This document shows, in pieces, positions 18,713-28,179 of a stretch of 64,000 bases of DNA (positions within the stretch are counted from its first letter, which is position 1; every line of letters begins with the position of its first letter). The DNA comes from Ferrimonas marina (GTDB lineage Bacteria; Pseudomonadota; Gammaproteobacteria; Enterobacterales; Shewanellaceae), in contig NZ_FQXG01000004.1 in assembly GCF_900129905.1 (NCBI RefSeq), forward strand, positions 248,001 through 312,000, read 5' to 3'. The notes under the pieces are model-generated. The model made no database searches. It saw only the letters and a list, made by a program, of their open reading frames with translations, and was not told the origin of the DNA. Both the position numbers and the translations under genes were made by a program.

Positions 18713-19404
18713 GCCACAGCCTGACCCCGGTGGCGCTGTGCCGTTCGCCCTACAAGCAGAAGTTTGCCATTCCCCGCCAGCCCAACCTGGTGCCGGCCGC
18801 CATCGGTCGGCTCGAGCTGCAGGGGGAGTGCAACCGGGCCGAGTGTCTCAAGGGGCTGGAGCAGTTCTCCCACCTTTGGGTGCTGTTCAGCTTCCATGAG
18901 AACCTGGCCCAGGGCTGGAAGCCGACCGTCCGCCCACCTCGGCTGGGGGGCAACGCCCGCATCGGAGTGTTTGCCAGCCGGGCCACCTTTCGACCCAATG
19001 GCCTGGGCATGTCGGTGGTGAAACTGCACCGCATCGGCCAGGAGGGCAAGCAGCACTTTATCGAGATCGCCGGCTTGGATCTGCTCGATGGCACCCCCAT
19101 CTACGACATCAAGCCCTACATCCCCTACTCGGATGCCCTGCCTGACGCCGAGGGCGGCTATGCCCAAGAGGCGCCAACGCCGATGCCGATGCGGGTGCTG
19201 CCCCAGGCCAGCGAGGCGATGGCGGCAGCAGAACAAGCCCATCCCGGCTTCCAGCGCCTGGCCGAACAGGTGCTGGCCCAGGATCCCCGCCCGGCTTACC
19301 AGCGCAGCGCCGATCGCGAATACGGGGTGCAACTGCATGACCGGGATCTGCGTTGGGTGGTGACCGACGGCTGCAACTGCGTCACCGACGTGGTGCCACT
19401 ATGA
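18709..19404 (+). CDS. trmO: tRNA (N6-threonylcarbamoyladenosine(37)-N6)-methyltransferase TrmO
   Basis: SAM-dependent enzyme (formerly TsaA/YaeB) that methylates t6A37 of tRNA-Thr. The 231-residue protein carries the family motifs [16 protein letters not shown] at residue 11, [14 protein letters not shown] near 94, and [18 protein letters not shown] near 124, plus a C-terminal domain. ATG 18709 overlaps rcsF by four bases, and its own stop overlaps the next ATG in the same way, making a tightly coupled rcsF-trmO-acyltransferase operon. Confidence 0.95.
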   Translation: MSHSLTPVALCRSPYKQKFAIPRQPNLVPAAIGRLELQGECNRAECLKGLEQFSHLWVLFSFHENLAQGWKPTVRPPRLGGNARIGVFASRATFRPNGLGMSVVKLHRIGQEGKQHFIEIAGLDLLDGTPIYDIKPYIPYSDALPDAEGGYAQEAPTPMPMRVLPQASEAMAAAEQAHPGFQRLAEQVLAQDPRPAYQRSADREYGVQLHDRDLRWVVTDGCNCVTDVVPL

Positions 19405-20015
19405 CCGAGCGCTACCGCGCCCAACACCAGCGTCGCCTGGCCTGGATGCCCTGGCTCTACTACCGGCTCAAACCCAAACACCTGGCCTGGGCCCAGCCCT
19501 GGCAAGCGGATATCCAGGCACAATTGAGCGAACTGGAAACCGTCAGCTTTGGCCAGGACTGTTTCATCGCACCGGATCTGGCGCTGTTCGCTGAACCCGG
19601 TCGGGCCATTCGTTTTGGCGATCGCTGTATGGTGGCCGCCGAGAGCTTCCTCCATGGCCCCATCGACATCGGTAACGAGGTCAGCATCAACCATGGCTGT
19701 AGCCTGGATGGTGGCAAGGCCGGGATCCGCATCGGCGATCAAACCCGCATCGCCAATCACGTCTCCATCTACGCCTTCAACCACGGCATGGCATTGGATA
19801 AGCCGCTGTACCAGCAAGGGGTCAGCTCCAAAGGGGTGGTGATCGGCAAGGACGTCTGGATCGGTGCCCGGGTGGGCATCGTCGATGGCGTGACAATAGG
19901 CGATCACGCGGTGATTGGCATGGGTGCAGTGGTCACCAAGGATGTGCCGGCCTACGCCAAGGTGGCGGGTAACCCGGCGAGAGTGATTGGCGACCGCCGA
20001 GAAGAGCAGCCTTAG
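19401..20015 (+). CDS. Hexapeptide-repeat acyltransferase
   Basis: Left-handed beta-helix acyltransferase of the maltose/galactoside/serine O-acetyltransferase superfamily, 204 residues. Hexapeptide turns run from residue 45 to 190 ([81 protein letters not shown]); the His of AFNHG near 132 is the likely catalytic base. It begins in an ATGA overlap with trmO. The 3' end overlaps the opposing diguanylate-cyclase-like gene by 4 bp. The acceptor sugar or amino acid cannot be told from sequence. Confidence 0.85.
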   Translation: MTERYRAQHQRRLAWMPWLYYRLKPKHLAWAQPWQADIQAQLSELETVSFGQDCFIAPDLALFAEPGRAIRFGDRCMVAAESFLHGPIDIGNEVSINHGCSLDGGKAGIRIGDQTRIANHVSIYAFNHGMALDKPLYQQGVSSKGVVIGKDVWIGARVGIVDGVTIGDHAVIGMGAVVTKDVPAYAKVAGNPARVIGDRREEQP

Positions 20016-21508
20016 GCAATGCGCAAGTGGGCGTGGCTGCCAAAGCAGATCACCCGGTTACCGCCATCCTGGGTGGCCCGGTACAGCGCCTGATCCGCCA
20101 GCTCCTGCAGCTGAAAGGCGTCACTGCGGGGGCCGGGGATCATCACCGCGACGCCGATGCTGACGGTCATCGCCCCCAGGCCATCGTCGCGTCCCAGTGG
20201 CAGCTTGGCCTGCCTTACCCAATCCACCAGGGCCTGACCCAGCACCGCCGCATTCTCAGTAGTCTCCGGTAACACCAAGGCGATCCGCCCTGCCCCATCC
20301 TGGGCCATCAGATCACGGGGGCGGCGCACCCGCTGGCGTAAGTGGCGGATCAGCGCCCGCTGGCACTGGACAAAGGCGGTCTCCCCCAAGGCTTGCTGGA
20401 ACACCGTGGGATCATCCAGGGTCAGCAGCATCAGGCACAACGGTTCGCCGCTGCGTCGGCCCGCATCCCACTCCGCCGCCAACACCTCATCGTATTGGGC
20501 CGGCGGTGCCAGCTCATCCTCACGCCATCGAAACGGCTGCGCCACCGGGGCCACGCCGTCGCTTTGCTGCGTCTGTCGACGCTGCCAATGCAGCCGCAGC
20601 AGCTGACCTATGGCCAAGCCCCCCGCCGCCAGCAACCAGGGTAAAAGCCCCAGCAACAGCGGCAGACCATACCATCGAGGCCCCCAGTCGATGGCAGACA
20701 CCAGCAGTTGCCACTGCTGTCCACCAATGGCCGGTAAGGGCTCAGTTTGGGTATCAACCCGGCGTTGGAAGTTGGGCGTGGCCAGCAGCAAGTCTGGCGA
20801 TGAAGCGCTCTGGAGCGCATACGCCATCCCCTGCTCGGCAGACAAAACGTCGGGGATCAGCAGCTCTGACAGCGATAGCCGGGCTCTCAGGTAGCCCAAC
20901 AATTGACCAGGGCTGCCCCATACCGGCAGCACCGCCCACAGGGTATCGGGGCCATGCCCCGAAGCGCGACTGAACACCAGGCTTCGTTGTAGCCGGGCCC
21001 GGGTGAAAGCCGCCAGGCTGCGGGGTTCTATCGCCAGGTCCTGACCCAAATGCGCCGCCAGTGGCTCGTCGCCATGGGCATGATAGATGGGCAGGTACCA
21101 GGGCCGCTCTCCCACCGGTTGCCAGCGTGCCCCCTGGCGCTCGCGCAGCTGAAAATGAGGCAGACTGCCGCGACGGCGCTGCTCCCAGTTAAGGCGCTCA
21201 TGAGCCAGTACCTTTGGGATCCACTGCAGGCTTTGCAGCTGAGGCTGACGCTGTTGTACCGATTCGGCCAGGTAGCGGAATCGCTCGGCACTGGGGCGGG
21301 GGGAGTCCGCCAGCATCAGCGCCATGGGATAGAGTGCTTCGAGGGTGGTGCGCAGCCGCCAGTTCACCGCCTCCCCCTGAACCTGGGCATGCTGGGCCAG
21401 CACCTGACGATGCTGCTGCTGCTGATGGCGCTCACCCCACCAGGCCGCGCCCGCACTGAGCAGGCCAACCAACAGGGGGAAGAGCAGTATTGCAAACCAA
21501 CGCACCAT
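20012..21508 (-). CDS. CHASE-like sensor with degenerate GGDEF domain
   Basis: Membrane signalling protein of 498 residues from ATG 21508, chosen because AAGGATGCC precedes it and it gives a clean transmembrane start ([21 protein letters not shown]). A periplasmic CHASE-like domain spans about 40-260 ([20 protein letters not shown] is the typical core), a second membrane segment lies near 275-300 ([22 protein letters not shown]), and a GGDEF-type domain fills the C-terminus. The catalytic signature is replaced by DGAGR, although the surrounding [10 protein letters not shown] and [16 protein letters not shown] are kept. It is probably inactive as a cyclase and may bind c-di-GMP or act as a partner. 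Confidence 0.8.
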   Translation of the reverse strand: MVRWFAILLFPLLVGLLSAGAAWWGERHQQQQHRQVLAQHAQVQGEAVNWRLRTTLEALYPMALMLADSPRPSAERFRYLAESVQQRQPQLQSLQWIPKVLAHERLNWEQRRRGSLPHFQLRERQGARWQPVGERPWYLPIYHAHGDEPLAAHLGQDLAIEPRSLAAFTRARLQRSLVFSRASGHGPDTLWAVLPVWGSPGQLLGYLRARLSLSELLIPDVLSAEQGMAYALQSASSPDLLLATPNFQRRVDTQTEPLPAIGGQQWQLLVSAIDWGPRWYGLPLLLGLLPWLLAAGGLAIGQLLRLHWQRRQTQQSDGVAPVAQPFRWREDELAPPAQYDEVLAAEWDAGRRSGEPLCLMLLTLDDPTVFQQALGETAFVQCQRALIRHLRQRVRRPRDLMAQDGAGRIALVLPETTENAAVLGQALVDWVRQAKLPLGRDDGLGAMTVSIGVAVMIPGPRSDAFQLQELADQALYRATQDGGNRVICFGSHAHLRIA

Positions 21509-21671
21509 GGCATCCTTGCCGGAAAATTCAACACTAGGACAGTAAAGCGTAGGCAAAATAGTGAATTAGCGCCAAATCCATTGAATCCATCTACGCCCCC
21601 ATCGGACATAGACTTGTGGCGGCAGACTGATAAAATAGTCGGCTGATTTTTTGAAGGTGAATGACAGCCCC

Positions 21672-23387
21672 ATGCGTACCAGTCAAACCCTGGTCTCCAC
21701 GTTGAAAGAGACCCCGTCCGACGCCGAGATCGTCAGCCATCAGCTGATGCTGCGTGCCGGTATGATCCGTAAACTGGCCTCCGGCCTCTACTCCTGGTTG
21801 CCCACCGGTCTGCGTACCCTGCGCAAGGTGGAGAACATCGTGCGGGAAGAGATGAACCGCGCTGGTGCCGTGGAAACCCTGATGCCGGTGGTTCAGCCCG
21901 CGGATCTGTGGCAGGAAACCGGTCGCTGGGACGCCATGGGCCCGGAGATGGCCCGTCTGCAGGATCGCCATCACCGTGACTTCGTTCTGGGCCCGACCCA
22001 CGAAGAGGTGATCACCGACATCGTCCGCGATGAGATCAAGTCCTACAAGCAGCTGCCGATCAACCTGTACCAGATCCAGACCAAGTTCCGCGATGAGCGC
22101 CGTCCGCGCTTCGGTGTGATGCGCGCCCGCGAGTTCACCATGAAGGACGCCTACTCCTTCCATCTGGACCAGGACACCATGGACGCCACCTACGACTCCA
22201 TGTATGCCGCTTACTGCCGCATCATCGAGCGCATGGGCCTGGCCTACCGTCCGGTTCTGGCGGACACCGGTGCCATCGGTGGCAGCCACTCCCACGAGTT
22301 CCAGGTGCTGGCCCAGTCCGGTGAGGACGCCATCGCCTACTCCACCGACAGCGACTACGCCGCCAACATCGAGAAGGCCGAGGCACTGGCCCTGGGCGAA
22401 CGTGGTGACGCCACCGCTGAGATGACCCTGGTGGATACTCCCAACGCCAAGACCATCGATGAGCTGGTGGAGCAGCACGGCATCGCCATCGACAAGACCG
22501 TCAAGACCCTGATCGTCAAAGCCGCTGAAGAGCTGGATGCTGAGCTGGTCGCCCTGATGGTGCGTGGCGATCACGAGCTCAACGAGGTGAAGGCGGAGAA
22601 TCTGCCCCAGGTCGCCAAGCCGCTGCAGTTTGCCACCGAGGAAGAGATCCGCGCCGCCATCGGTGCAGGCCCGGGCTCCCTGGGCCCGGTGGATCTGAAG
22701 CTGCCGCTGATCATCGACCGCTCAGTGGAGACCCTCAACGACTTCGGCGCTGGTGCCAACGTCGACGGCAAGCACTACTTCAACATCAACTGGGAGCGCG
22801 ACGTGGCGCTGCCAGAGGTGGCCGATCTGCGTAACGTGATCGAAGGCGATGCCAGCCCCTGCGGCAAGGGTACCCTGAAGATCGCCCGCGGCATCGAGGT
22901 GGGTCACATCTTCCAGCTGGGCACCAAATACTCCGAGTCGATGAACGCCACCGTGCTCAACGAGCAGGGCAAGGCCACCCCGCTGATCATGGGCTGTTAC
23001 GGCATCGGCGTGTCCCGCATCGTGGCTGCTGCGATTGAGCAGAACCACGACGATCGCGGCATCATCTGGCCGGACGCCATCGCGCCCTACCAGGTCTCCA
23101 TCATCCCGATGAACATGCACAAGTCCCACCGCGTGGCGGAACTGGCGGAGAAGCTCTACGCCGAGCTGACCGCGGCGGGCATCGAGGTGCTGTTCGACGA
23201 CCGTAAAGATCGCCCGGGTGTGATGTTTGCCGATCATGAGCTGATCGGCATCCCCCACAACATCGTTATCGGCGAGCGCGGCATCGACGCCGGCAACATC
23301 GAGTACAAGTCCCGTCGTAGCGGCGAGAAGTCCGATGTGGCCATCGACGACGTGGTGAGCTTTATCCAGCAGCAGCTGGGTCAATAA
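21672..23387 (+). CDS. proS: Prolyl-tRNA synthetase (bacterial type, with editing insert)
   Basis: Class II aminoacyl-tRNA synthetase charging tRNA-Pro. From ATG 21672 it has 571 residues, essentially the E. coli length, and begins [19 protein letters not shown] as in that family. Motif 2 ([23 protein letters not shown], near residue 138), the inserted YbaK-like editing domain (about 225-400), and motif 3 ([17 protein letters not shown] near 443) are visible. The frame remains open back to TTG 21651 but that extension is not conserved. It is a single-gene unit with its own terminator. Confidence 0.97.
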   Translation: MRTSQTLVSTLKETPSDAEIVSHQLMLRAGMIRKLASGLYSWLPTGLRTLRKVENIVREEMNRAGAVETLMPVVQPADLWQETGRWDAMGPEMARLQDRHHRDFVLGPTHEEVITDIVRDEIKSYKQLPINLYQIQTKFRDERRPRFGVMRAREFTMKDAYSFHLDQDTMDATYDSMYAAYCRIIERMGLAYRPVLADTGAIGGSHSHEFQVLAQSGEDAIAYSTDSDYAANIEKAEALALGERGDATAEMTLVDTPNAKTIDELVEQHGIAIDKTVKTLIVKAAEELDAELVALMVRGDHELNEVKAENLPQVAKPLQFATEEEIRAAIGAGPGSLGPVDLKLPLIIDRSVETLNDFGAGANVDGKHYFNINWERDVALPEVADLRNVIEGDASPCGKGTLKIARGIEVGHIFQLGTKYSESMNATVLNEQGKATPLIMGCYGIGVSRIVAAAIEQNHDDRGIIWPDAIAPYQVSIIPMNMHKSHRVAELAEKLYAELTAAGIEVLFDDRKDRPGVMFADHELIGIPHNIVIGERGIDAGNIEYKSRRSGEKSDVAIDDVVSFIQQQLGQ

Positions 23388-23429
23388 GGCCTCCAAGCCT
23401 AGGTCCTAGGCAGAGAAAAGCCAAAACGC

Positions 23430-23463
23430 CCAAACGCCAGCTCTTCGGAGCTGGCGTTTTTGT
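23430..23463 (+). terminator. Terminator after proS
   Basis: Perfect stem AAACGCCAGCTC/GAGCTGGCGTTT with a UUCG tetraloop and a TTTTTGTTT tail, 45 bases after the proS stop. Confidence 0.93.
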
Positions 23464-23507
23464 TTGGGCCCGACTCGCTAATTCAACCTGGCTCCTCGCT
23501 TAGCCTC

Positions 23508-23748
23508 CCGCGCCTAGCGCCTATCCCCTATAGCTACTAGCTCCCAGCGCCTAGCCCCTAGCCCCTATCACCTAGCTCCTAGCTCCTAGCTCCTAGCTCC
23601 TAGCTCCTAGCTCCTAGCACCTAACACCTAGCTCCTAGCGCCTAGCTCCTAGCTCCTAGCTCCTGGCTCCTAACACCTAACACCTAGCTCCTAGCTCCAA
23701 GCTCCTAACACCTAGCGCCTAGCCCCTAGCCCCTAGCCCCTAGCTCCC
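23508..23748. repeat. CTAG-rich heptanucleotide tandem repeat tract
   Basis: About 240 bp made of roughly 34 seven-base units of the form CTAGCNC (most often TAGCTCC; variants ACACCTA, GCGCCTA, CCCCTAG). The central part (23575-23630) is nearly perfect and the ends are more mixed, as expected for slippage-driven expansion with decay at the edges. Because the unit is seven bases it codes for nothing consistent. It sits between the proS terminator and the promoter of the patatin gene. CTAG is normally a rare tetramer in gammaproteobacterial DNA. Confidence 0.93.
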
Positions 23749-23813
23749 GCTCCCGCATCCCTGTCTATACTGATTAAGCAATCTTTTACAAAGAGATAGG
23801 GAGATACGCACCG

Positions 23814-24926
23814 TTGCAGGACAGTAGCAAGTACGCCCTTCAACTCAGTGGCGGCGGTGCCCGAGCGGCCTACCAGATAGGGGTGATCAAGGCGATCGCC
23901 AGCTTCTATCCGCGCAACCACGGCTTGCCCTGCGGCATCCTCTGTGGCACCTCCGCCGGTGCTATCAATGCCGCTGCGCTGGCCTGTTACGCCAGCTGCT
24001 TTCACCTTGGGGTACGCAAGGTGGAGTACATCTGGCGTCACTTTCGCACCGAGCAGGTCTACCGGGCCGACCCCACCGGCGTAGGTCGCCAGCTTCTGAG
24101 ACTGCTGCGCCGACCCAAGGGACACCCCCCCAGTCTGTTTGATAACCAGCCTCTCAAGGCCCTGCTGGAACAGATCATCCCGCTGGACCGGCTGGATCGC
24201 CATATCCAGAAGGGCTACCTGCGGGCCGTCACCCTCTCTGCCACCCGCTACTACCACCCCTGCTCGGTCAACTTCTACCAGGGCGATCCCAGCATCGTGC
24301 CCTGGCAGCGGGCTCGACGCTTCGGCCAGCCCAGCCGCCTAACCATCGACCACCTGTTGGCCTCCTCCGCCATCCCGTTGGTGTTTCCCTCGGTGCGGCT
24401 GGAGAACGATCACTATGGCGACGGCTCGGTACTGCAGATGTCGCCGCTGAGTCCCCCCATCCACCTGGGGGCGGAGAAGATCCTGGTGATCAACCTGGAC
24501 AGTCCCCACCAGACCCTGCCGCTGGAGCGGCGTCGACGTGCGCCGGACACCGGTGACATCGCCGGCCACATGCTGGACACCATCTTCTCCGACACCCTCA
24601 ACTCAGATCTGGAGCGACTGGAACGGATCAACCGCTCGCTCAACCTGATCCCGGAAAAGCTGCGCCAGGCTCAGCCGCTCAAGCCGATCGAGACCCTGGT
24701 GATCAAGCCCAGTGAAGACCTCGATGCCATCGCCCGCAGTCACTACGGTGAGCTGCCCCGTGCGGTTCGTATGATGCTGAAAAGCCTGGGGCTGGATCAT
24801 GACAGCGACTCCAGCCTGCTGAGCTACCTGATGTTTGAATCGCCCTACTGCGAGGAGCTGATCGAGCTGGGCTACCAGGACGGACTGGCGCGTAAGGGCG
24901 AGCTCAAGCACTTCTTCCGGCTTTAG
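23814..24926 (+). CDS. Patatin-like phospholipase
   Basis: Serine lipase/phospholipase A family protein of 370 residues. The catalytic features are complete: the oxyanion loop SGGGARAAYQIGV at residue 12, nucleophile motif CGTSAGA near 44, and the Asp of YGDGSVLQ near 203 completing the Ser-Asp dyad. No signal peptide, so it is probably cytosolic or membrane-peripheral. The start is TTG 23814 with AGGGAG ten bases upstream. The C-terminal half (230-370), with SDLERLERINRSLNLIPEKL, is common to the bacterial DUF3336-less group. It directly follows the heptamer repeat tract. Confidence 0.87.
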   Translation: MQDSSKYALQLSGGGARAAYQIGVIKAIASFYPRNHGLPCGILCGTSAGAINAAALACYASCFHLGVRKVEYIWRHFRTEQVYRADPTGVGRQLLRLLRRPKGHPPSLFDNQPLKALLEQIIPLDRLDRHIQKGYLRAVTLSATRYYHPCSVNFYQGDPSIVPWQRARRFGQPSRLTIDHLLASSAIPLVFPSVRLENDHYGDGSVLQMSPLSPPIHLGAEKILVINLDSPHQTLPLERRRRAPDTGDIAGHMLDTIFSDTLNSDLERLERINRSLNLIPEKLRQAQPLKPIETLVIKPSEDLDAIARSHYGELPRAVRMMLKSLGLDHDSDSSLLSYLMFESPYCEELIELGYQDGLARKGELKHFFRL

Positions 24927-24934
24927 CCACTGAC

Positions 24935-24968
24935 AAAAAAAGCCCCCGCTCGGTCAGAGCGGAGGCGT
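24935..24968 (-). terminator. Terminator of the valine catabolism operon
   Basis: On the minus strand, GCCTCCGCTC/GAGCGGGGGC forms a stem with one mismatch and is followed by seven T residues. It lies just downstream of mmsB, between the convergent patatin gene and the operon. Confidence 0.85.
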
Positions 24969-24991
24969 TGTTCTCGGCCAGTAGCAAAGCT

Positions 24992-25879
24992 TCAGTCTTT
25001 ATCGAACTGCTCAAAGATGCTGGAGAAGTCCCGTGGCCCGTTGCCCTGACCGGCATGCAGTCGATACAGGCTGGTGGCCAGGGCGCCCATGGGGGTGGCG
25101 CTGCGGGTTTGGCCGGCGGTTTCCATCGCCAGGCCCAAGTCCTTGGCCATCAGATCCACCATAAAGCCGCCCTGGTAGCCATTGCTGGCGGGAGCGGTCG
25201 GCATCACCCCGGGACAGGGGTTGTACTTCTCCAGGGTCCAGTTGCCGCCAGAGCTGACCTTCATGATCTCCGACAACACCTTGGGATCCAGGCCGTGATC
25301 CCGGCCCAGCTGCAGCGCCTCACTGGTGCCGATCATCAACACCGATAGCAGCATGTTGTTGCAGATCTTGGCCACCTGACCGGCACCGGCGTTGCCGGCA
25401 TGGAAGATGTTGGCACCCATGTCCGCCAGCAGCGGCTTGGCCGCGTCGAAGCCCGCCTCACTGCCGCCGCAGATGAAGGTCAGGGTACCGGCAGCGGCGC
25501 CAGCCGTGCCGCCAGACACCGGGGCATCGACAAACTCCAGCCCCGCTTGCGCCGCCCCTTCGCTGACCGCGATGGCACTGGCCGCATCGATGGTGGAACA
25601 GTCAATCAGCAAGGTGCCAGGGGCTGCCTTGCGGATTAGCCCACCCTCGCCCAGGTAGAGATCCCGCACATGCTTGCCGGCGGGCAGCATGGTGATCACC
25701 ACCGCCGCCCCGGCCACCGCGCCGCAACTGGTGTGACAGGGCAAGGCGCCCTGCTCCGCCAGGGCATGGACCGCCTGCTCATTGAGGTCAAACACCCGAA
25801 CCGTGTGTCCCGCCTGGATCAGGTTGCGCGCCATCGGCGCCCCCATGTTGCCCAGGCCGATAAATGCGATGGTACTCAT
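24992..25879 (-). CDS. mmsB: 3-hydroxyisobutyrate dehydrogenase
   Basis: NAD-dependent oxidation of 3-hydroxyisobutyrate to methylmalonate semialdehyde in valine degradation. From ATG 25879 it has 295 residues: Rossmann motif IAFIGLGNMGAPMARNL at residue 4, substrate loop DAPVSGGTAGA near 120, and catalytic Lys in GAGQVAKICNNM near 170. GGAGG precedes the ATG, which overlaps the stop of the upstream hydrolase gene (ATGA). The longer upstream open frame has no family similarity. Confidence 0.95.
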   Translation of the reverse strand: MSTIAFIGLGNMGAPMARNLIQAGHTVRVFDLNEQAVHALAEQGALPCHTSCGAVAGAAVVITMLPAGKHVRDLYLGEGGLIRKAAPGTLLIDCSTIDAASAIAVSEGAAQAGLEFVDAPVSGGTAGAAAGTLTFICGGSEAGFDAAKPLLADMGANIFHAGNAGAGQVAKICNNMLLSVLMIGTSEALQLGRDHGLDPKVLSEIMKVSSGGNWTLEKYNPCPGVMPTAPASNGYQGGFMVDLMAKDLGLAMETAGQTRSATPMGALATSLYRLHAGQGNGPRDFSSIFEQFDKD

Positions 25880-27000
25880 TGATAATCCTCCGTGAGATCC
25901 GCCAGCGGATTGGTGGCAAAGGGGCTTTGATGAAACCGTGCCAGCCAGTCCGGGGTTACCTCTTCCCGTTGAGTAAAGCGCCACTGAGGGTTGCGGTCTT
26001 TGTCGATCAGCAAGGCCCGCACGCCCTCAACGAAATCCCCCTGCTGAGCGCAGCGTACCGCCCAGACCAGCTCCTGCTGGAACACCTGTTCAATAGACCA
26101 ATCCCCGCAGGCGCTCAATTGGTGCCAGATAAGGTGAGCCGTGATGGGGCTGCCGGCCTGCAGGGTCTTGGCCGGACGAGCCAGCCAGTCAGCCTGGCTG
26201 GCGGCTTCGTTTAACTGCCCGGCCACCTGGGCCAAGGAATCACCCTGCATCACCGCATCGATACTGGCCTGCTCTCGGTGCAGCAGGCTTTCCGGCAGCT
26301 GCGGCAGGTCTTGCTCTTCCAGCCCACGCAGGTAACCGCTGAGCATGTCCCGATCCCCCGCTTCGCCTTGCCAGCCCAGGCTGGTCAGGGCATCCAGCAG
26401 GGCGCTGCGACGCTCACTGAGCACCAGGTGATCTGCCAACCCAACGTAGCGGGCATCGGCGCCGTTCATGCTGTAGCCGGTCAAGGCCAGGAAGCGACCA
26501 CATTGGCCCGGCATCCGGTTAAGGAACCAGGTGCCACCCACATCGGGGAACAGGCCAATGCTGATCTCCGGCATGGCGATGCGGGAGGTCTCGGTGGCGA
26601 TGCGGTGGGAGGCGCCGGCCATCAGGCCCAGCCCGCCGCCCATCACAATACCACTGCCCCACACCACCATCGGCTTGGGGAAGCGGTGGATCTTATGATC
26701 CAGCCGGTATTCGCGGCTGAAGAAGTCGGTCACCGCCTCGGTCAGCTCGCCAGGCGCCGCCTTGGCCGCCTCGTAGATGGCACGGATATCACCACCGGCG
26801 CAAAACGCCTTGTCACCGCTGCCCTGCAGCCAGATACAGACAATGCGGTCGTCCTCGGCCCAGCGGTCCAGCTGCTCGGTCAGGCTGTCCACCATGGCCA
26901 GCGACAGGGCATTGAGGGAGCGCTCGCTGTTGAGCGATGCCACCCCGATCTGATGACCGCTGTCGGTCGCCAGGGTGGTGTAGATAACGGCTTGCGTCAT
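25876..27000 (-). CDS. 3-hydroxyisobutyryl-CoA hydrolase
   Basis: Crotonase-fold thioesterase (HIBYL-CoA hydrolase) that releases 3-hydroxyisobutyrate from its CoA ester. At 374 residues it is about 110 longer than a simple enoyl-CoA hydratase, as usual for this ECH_2 group. Key motifs: SLNSERSLNALS near 22, KAFCAGGDIRAIYEAAK near 63, GSGIVMGGGLGLMAGASHRI near 112, and MPEISIGLFPDVGGTWFLNR near 141, whose Glu and Asp match the catalytic residues of the hydrolase. ATG has AGGAGGCAACACG upstream. The product feeds the overlapping mmsB. Confidence 0.92.
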   Translation of the reverse strand: MTQAVIYTTLATDSGHQIGVASLNSERSLNALSLAMVDSLTEQLDRWAEDDRIVCIWLQGSGDKAFCAGGDIRAIYEAAKAAPGELTEAVTDFFSREYRLDHKIHRFPKPMVVWGSGIVMGGGLGLMAGASHRIATETSRIAMPEISIGLFPDVGGTWFLNRMPGQCGRFLALTGYSMNGADARYVGLADHLVLSERRSALLDALTSLGWQGEAGDRDMLSGYLRGLEEQDLPQLPESLLHREQASIDAVMQGDSLAQVAGQLNEAASQADWLARPAKTLQAGSPITAHLIWHQLSACGDWSIEQVFQQELVWAVRCAQQGDFVEGVRALLIDKDRNPQWRFTQREEVTPDWLARFHQSPFATNPLADLTEDYQ

Positions 27001-27012
27001 CGTGTTGCCTCC

Positions 27013-28170
27013 TTACAGGATCGGCGAGGCCGATGGATCCAGCAGACGGCGGGCGATGATCAAGCGCATGATCTCGTTGGTCCCCTCCAGGATCTGGTGC
27101 ACCCGCACATCGCGCACATGGCGCTCCAGCGGATACTCACGGATGTAGCCGTAACCGCCATGCAGCTGCAGTGCCTCGTTGCAGACGGTAAAGCCCACAT
27201 CGGTGGCAAAACGCTTGGCCATGGCACAGTAGGCGCTGGCTTCCGGGTCACCCTGGTCCAACTTAAAGGCCGCCAGGCGAACCATCTGTCGGGCCGCCAC
27301 CAGCTCGGTGGCCATGTCCGCCAACTTAAACTGCAGCGCCTGGAACGCCGCCAGCGGCTTACCAAACTGCTGTCGTTCAGTCAGGTACTGAGTGGCCCGA
27401 TCCAGTGCCGCCTGGGCGGTGCCCAGTGAGCAGGCCGCGATATTGATGCGGCCGCCATCCAGCCCCTTCATGGCGAAGGTAAAGCCCTCCCCCTCCTGGC
27501 CCAGCAGGTTGGCGACCGGCACCCGGACGTTGTCGAAGGTCACCAGGCGCGTAGGCTGGGCGTTCCAGCCCATCTTCTCCTCCGCCTTGCCGTAGACGAT
27601 CCCCTCGGCATCCGCCGGGATGGCGATGGCGGAGATCCCCTTAGGGCCCGCCTCGCCGGTGCGACACATCACCACCAGCAGCTCGGTCTCGCCGGCGCCG
27701 GAGATGAACATCTTGCTGCCGTTGATGACGTAATGATCCCCGTCGCGCTCGGCCTTGGTGCGCAGGCTGGCAGCATCAGATCCACTGCCCGGTTCGGTCA
27801 GGCAATAGGAGGCCAGCTGCTGACCCAGGGTCAACGGCTCGCACCACTGCTGCTTAAGTTGCTCTGTACCCCAGGTGGCCACCATCCAGGTGGCCATGTT
27901 GTGGATGGTCAGCATCGCCGTGGTGGCGGTGCAGCCCTCGGCCAGGGCCTCAAAGATCAGCGCACTGTCGAGCCGGGAAAGACCCAGACCGCCAGCGTCT
28001 TCCGGGCTGTACAAACTGCAGAAGCCCAATTCGCCAGCCCGCTGGATCACCTCCTTGGGGAAGTGGTGGTTTTGATCCCACTCGGCGGCATGGGGGGCCA
28101 GTTCCGCCTCGGCAAACTGCCGCGCGGTATCGACAAAGGCCTGCTGGTCCTCGTTCAGATTGAAGTCCAT
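27013..28170 (-). CDS. Acyl-CoA dehydrogenase, probable isobutyryl-CoA dehydrogenase
   Basis: FAD-dependent dehydrogenase of 385 residues, the normal family length, with the FAD signature YCLTEPGSGSDAASL near 122, VINGSKMFISGAGETELLVVM near 148, and the C-terminal HGGYGYIREYPLERHVRDVRV, then ILEGTNEIMRLIIARRLL. Its place between mmsA and the HIBYL-CoA hydrolase points to isobutyryl-CoA (and possibly 2-methylbutyryl-CoA) as substrate. The ATG has AAGGAGGCTTT upstream. Electrons would go to EtfBA encoded at 11.4-13.1 kb. Confidence 0.92.
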   Translation of the reverse strand: MDFNLNEDQQAFVDTARQFAEAELAPHAAEWDQNHHFPKEVIQRAGELGFCSLYSPEDAGGLGLSRLDSALIFEALAEGCTATTAMLTIHNMATWMVATWGTEQLKQQWCEPLTLGQQLASYCLTEPGSGSDAASLRTKAERDGDHYVINGSKMFISGAGETELLVVMCRTGEAGPKGISAIAIPADAEGIVYGKAEEKMGWNAQPTRLVTFDNVRVPVANLLGQEGEGFTFAMKGLDGGRINIAACSLGTAQAALDRATQYLTERQQFGKPLAAFQALQFKLADMATELVAARQMVRLAAFKLDQGDPEASAYCAMAKRFATDVGFTVCNEALQLHGGYGYIREYPLERHVRDVRVHQILEGTNEIMRLIIARRLLDPSASPIL

Positions 28171-28179
28171 AAAGCCTCC

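Noticed and set aside
23508..23748. Possible CRISPR array
   Set aside because: Units are seven bases with no spacers; this is a simple tandem repeat and no cas genes are near.
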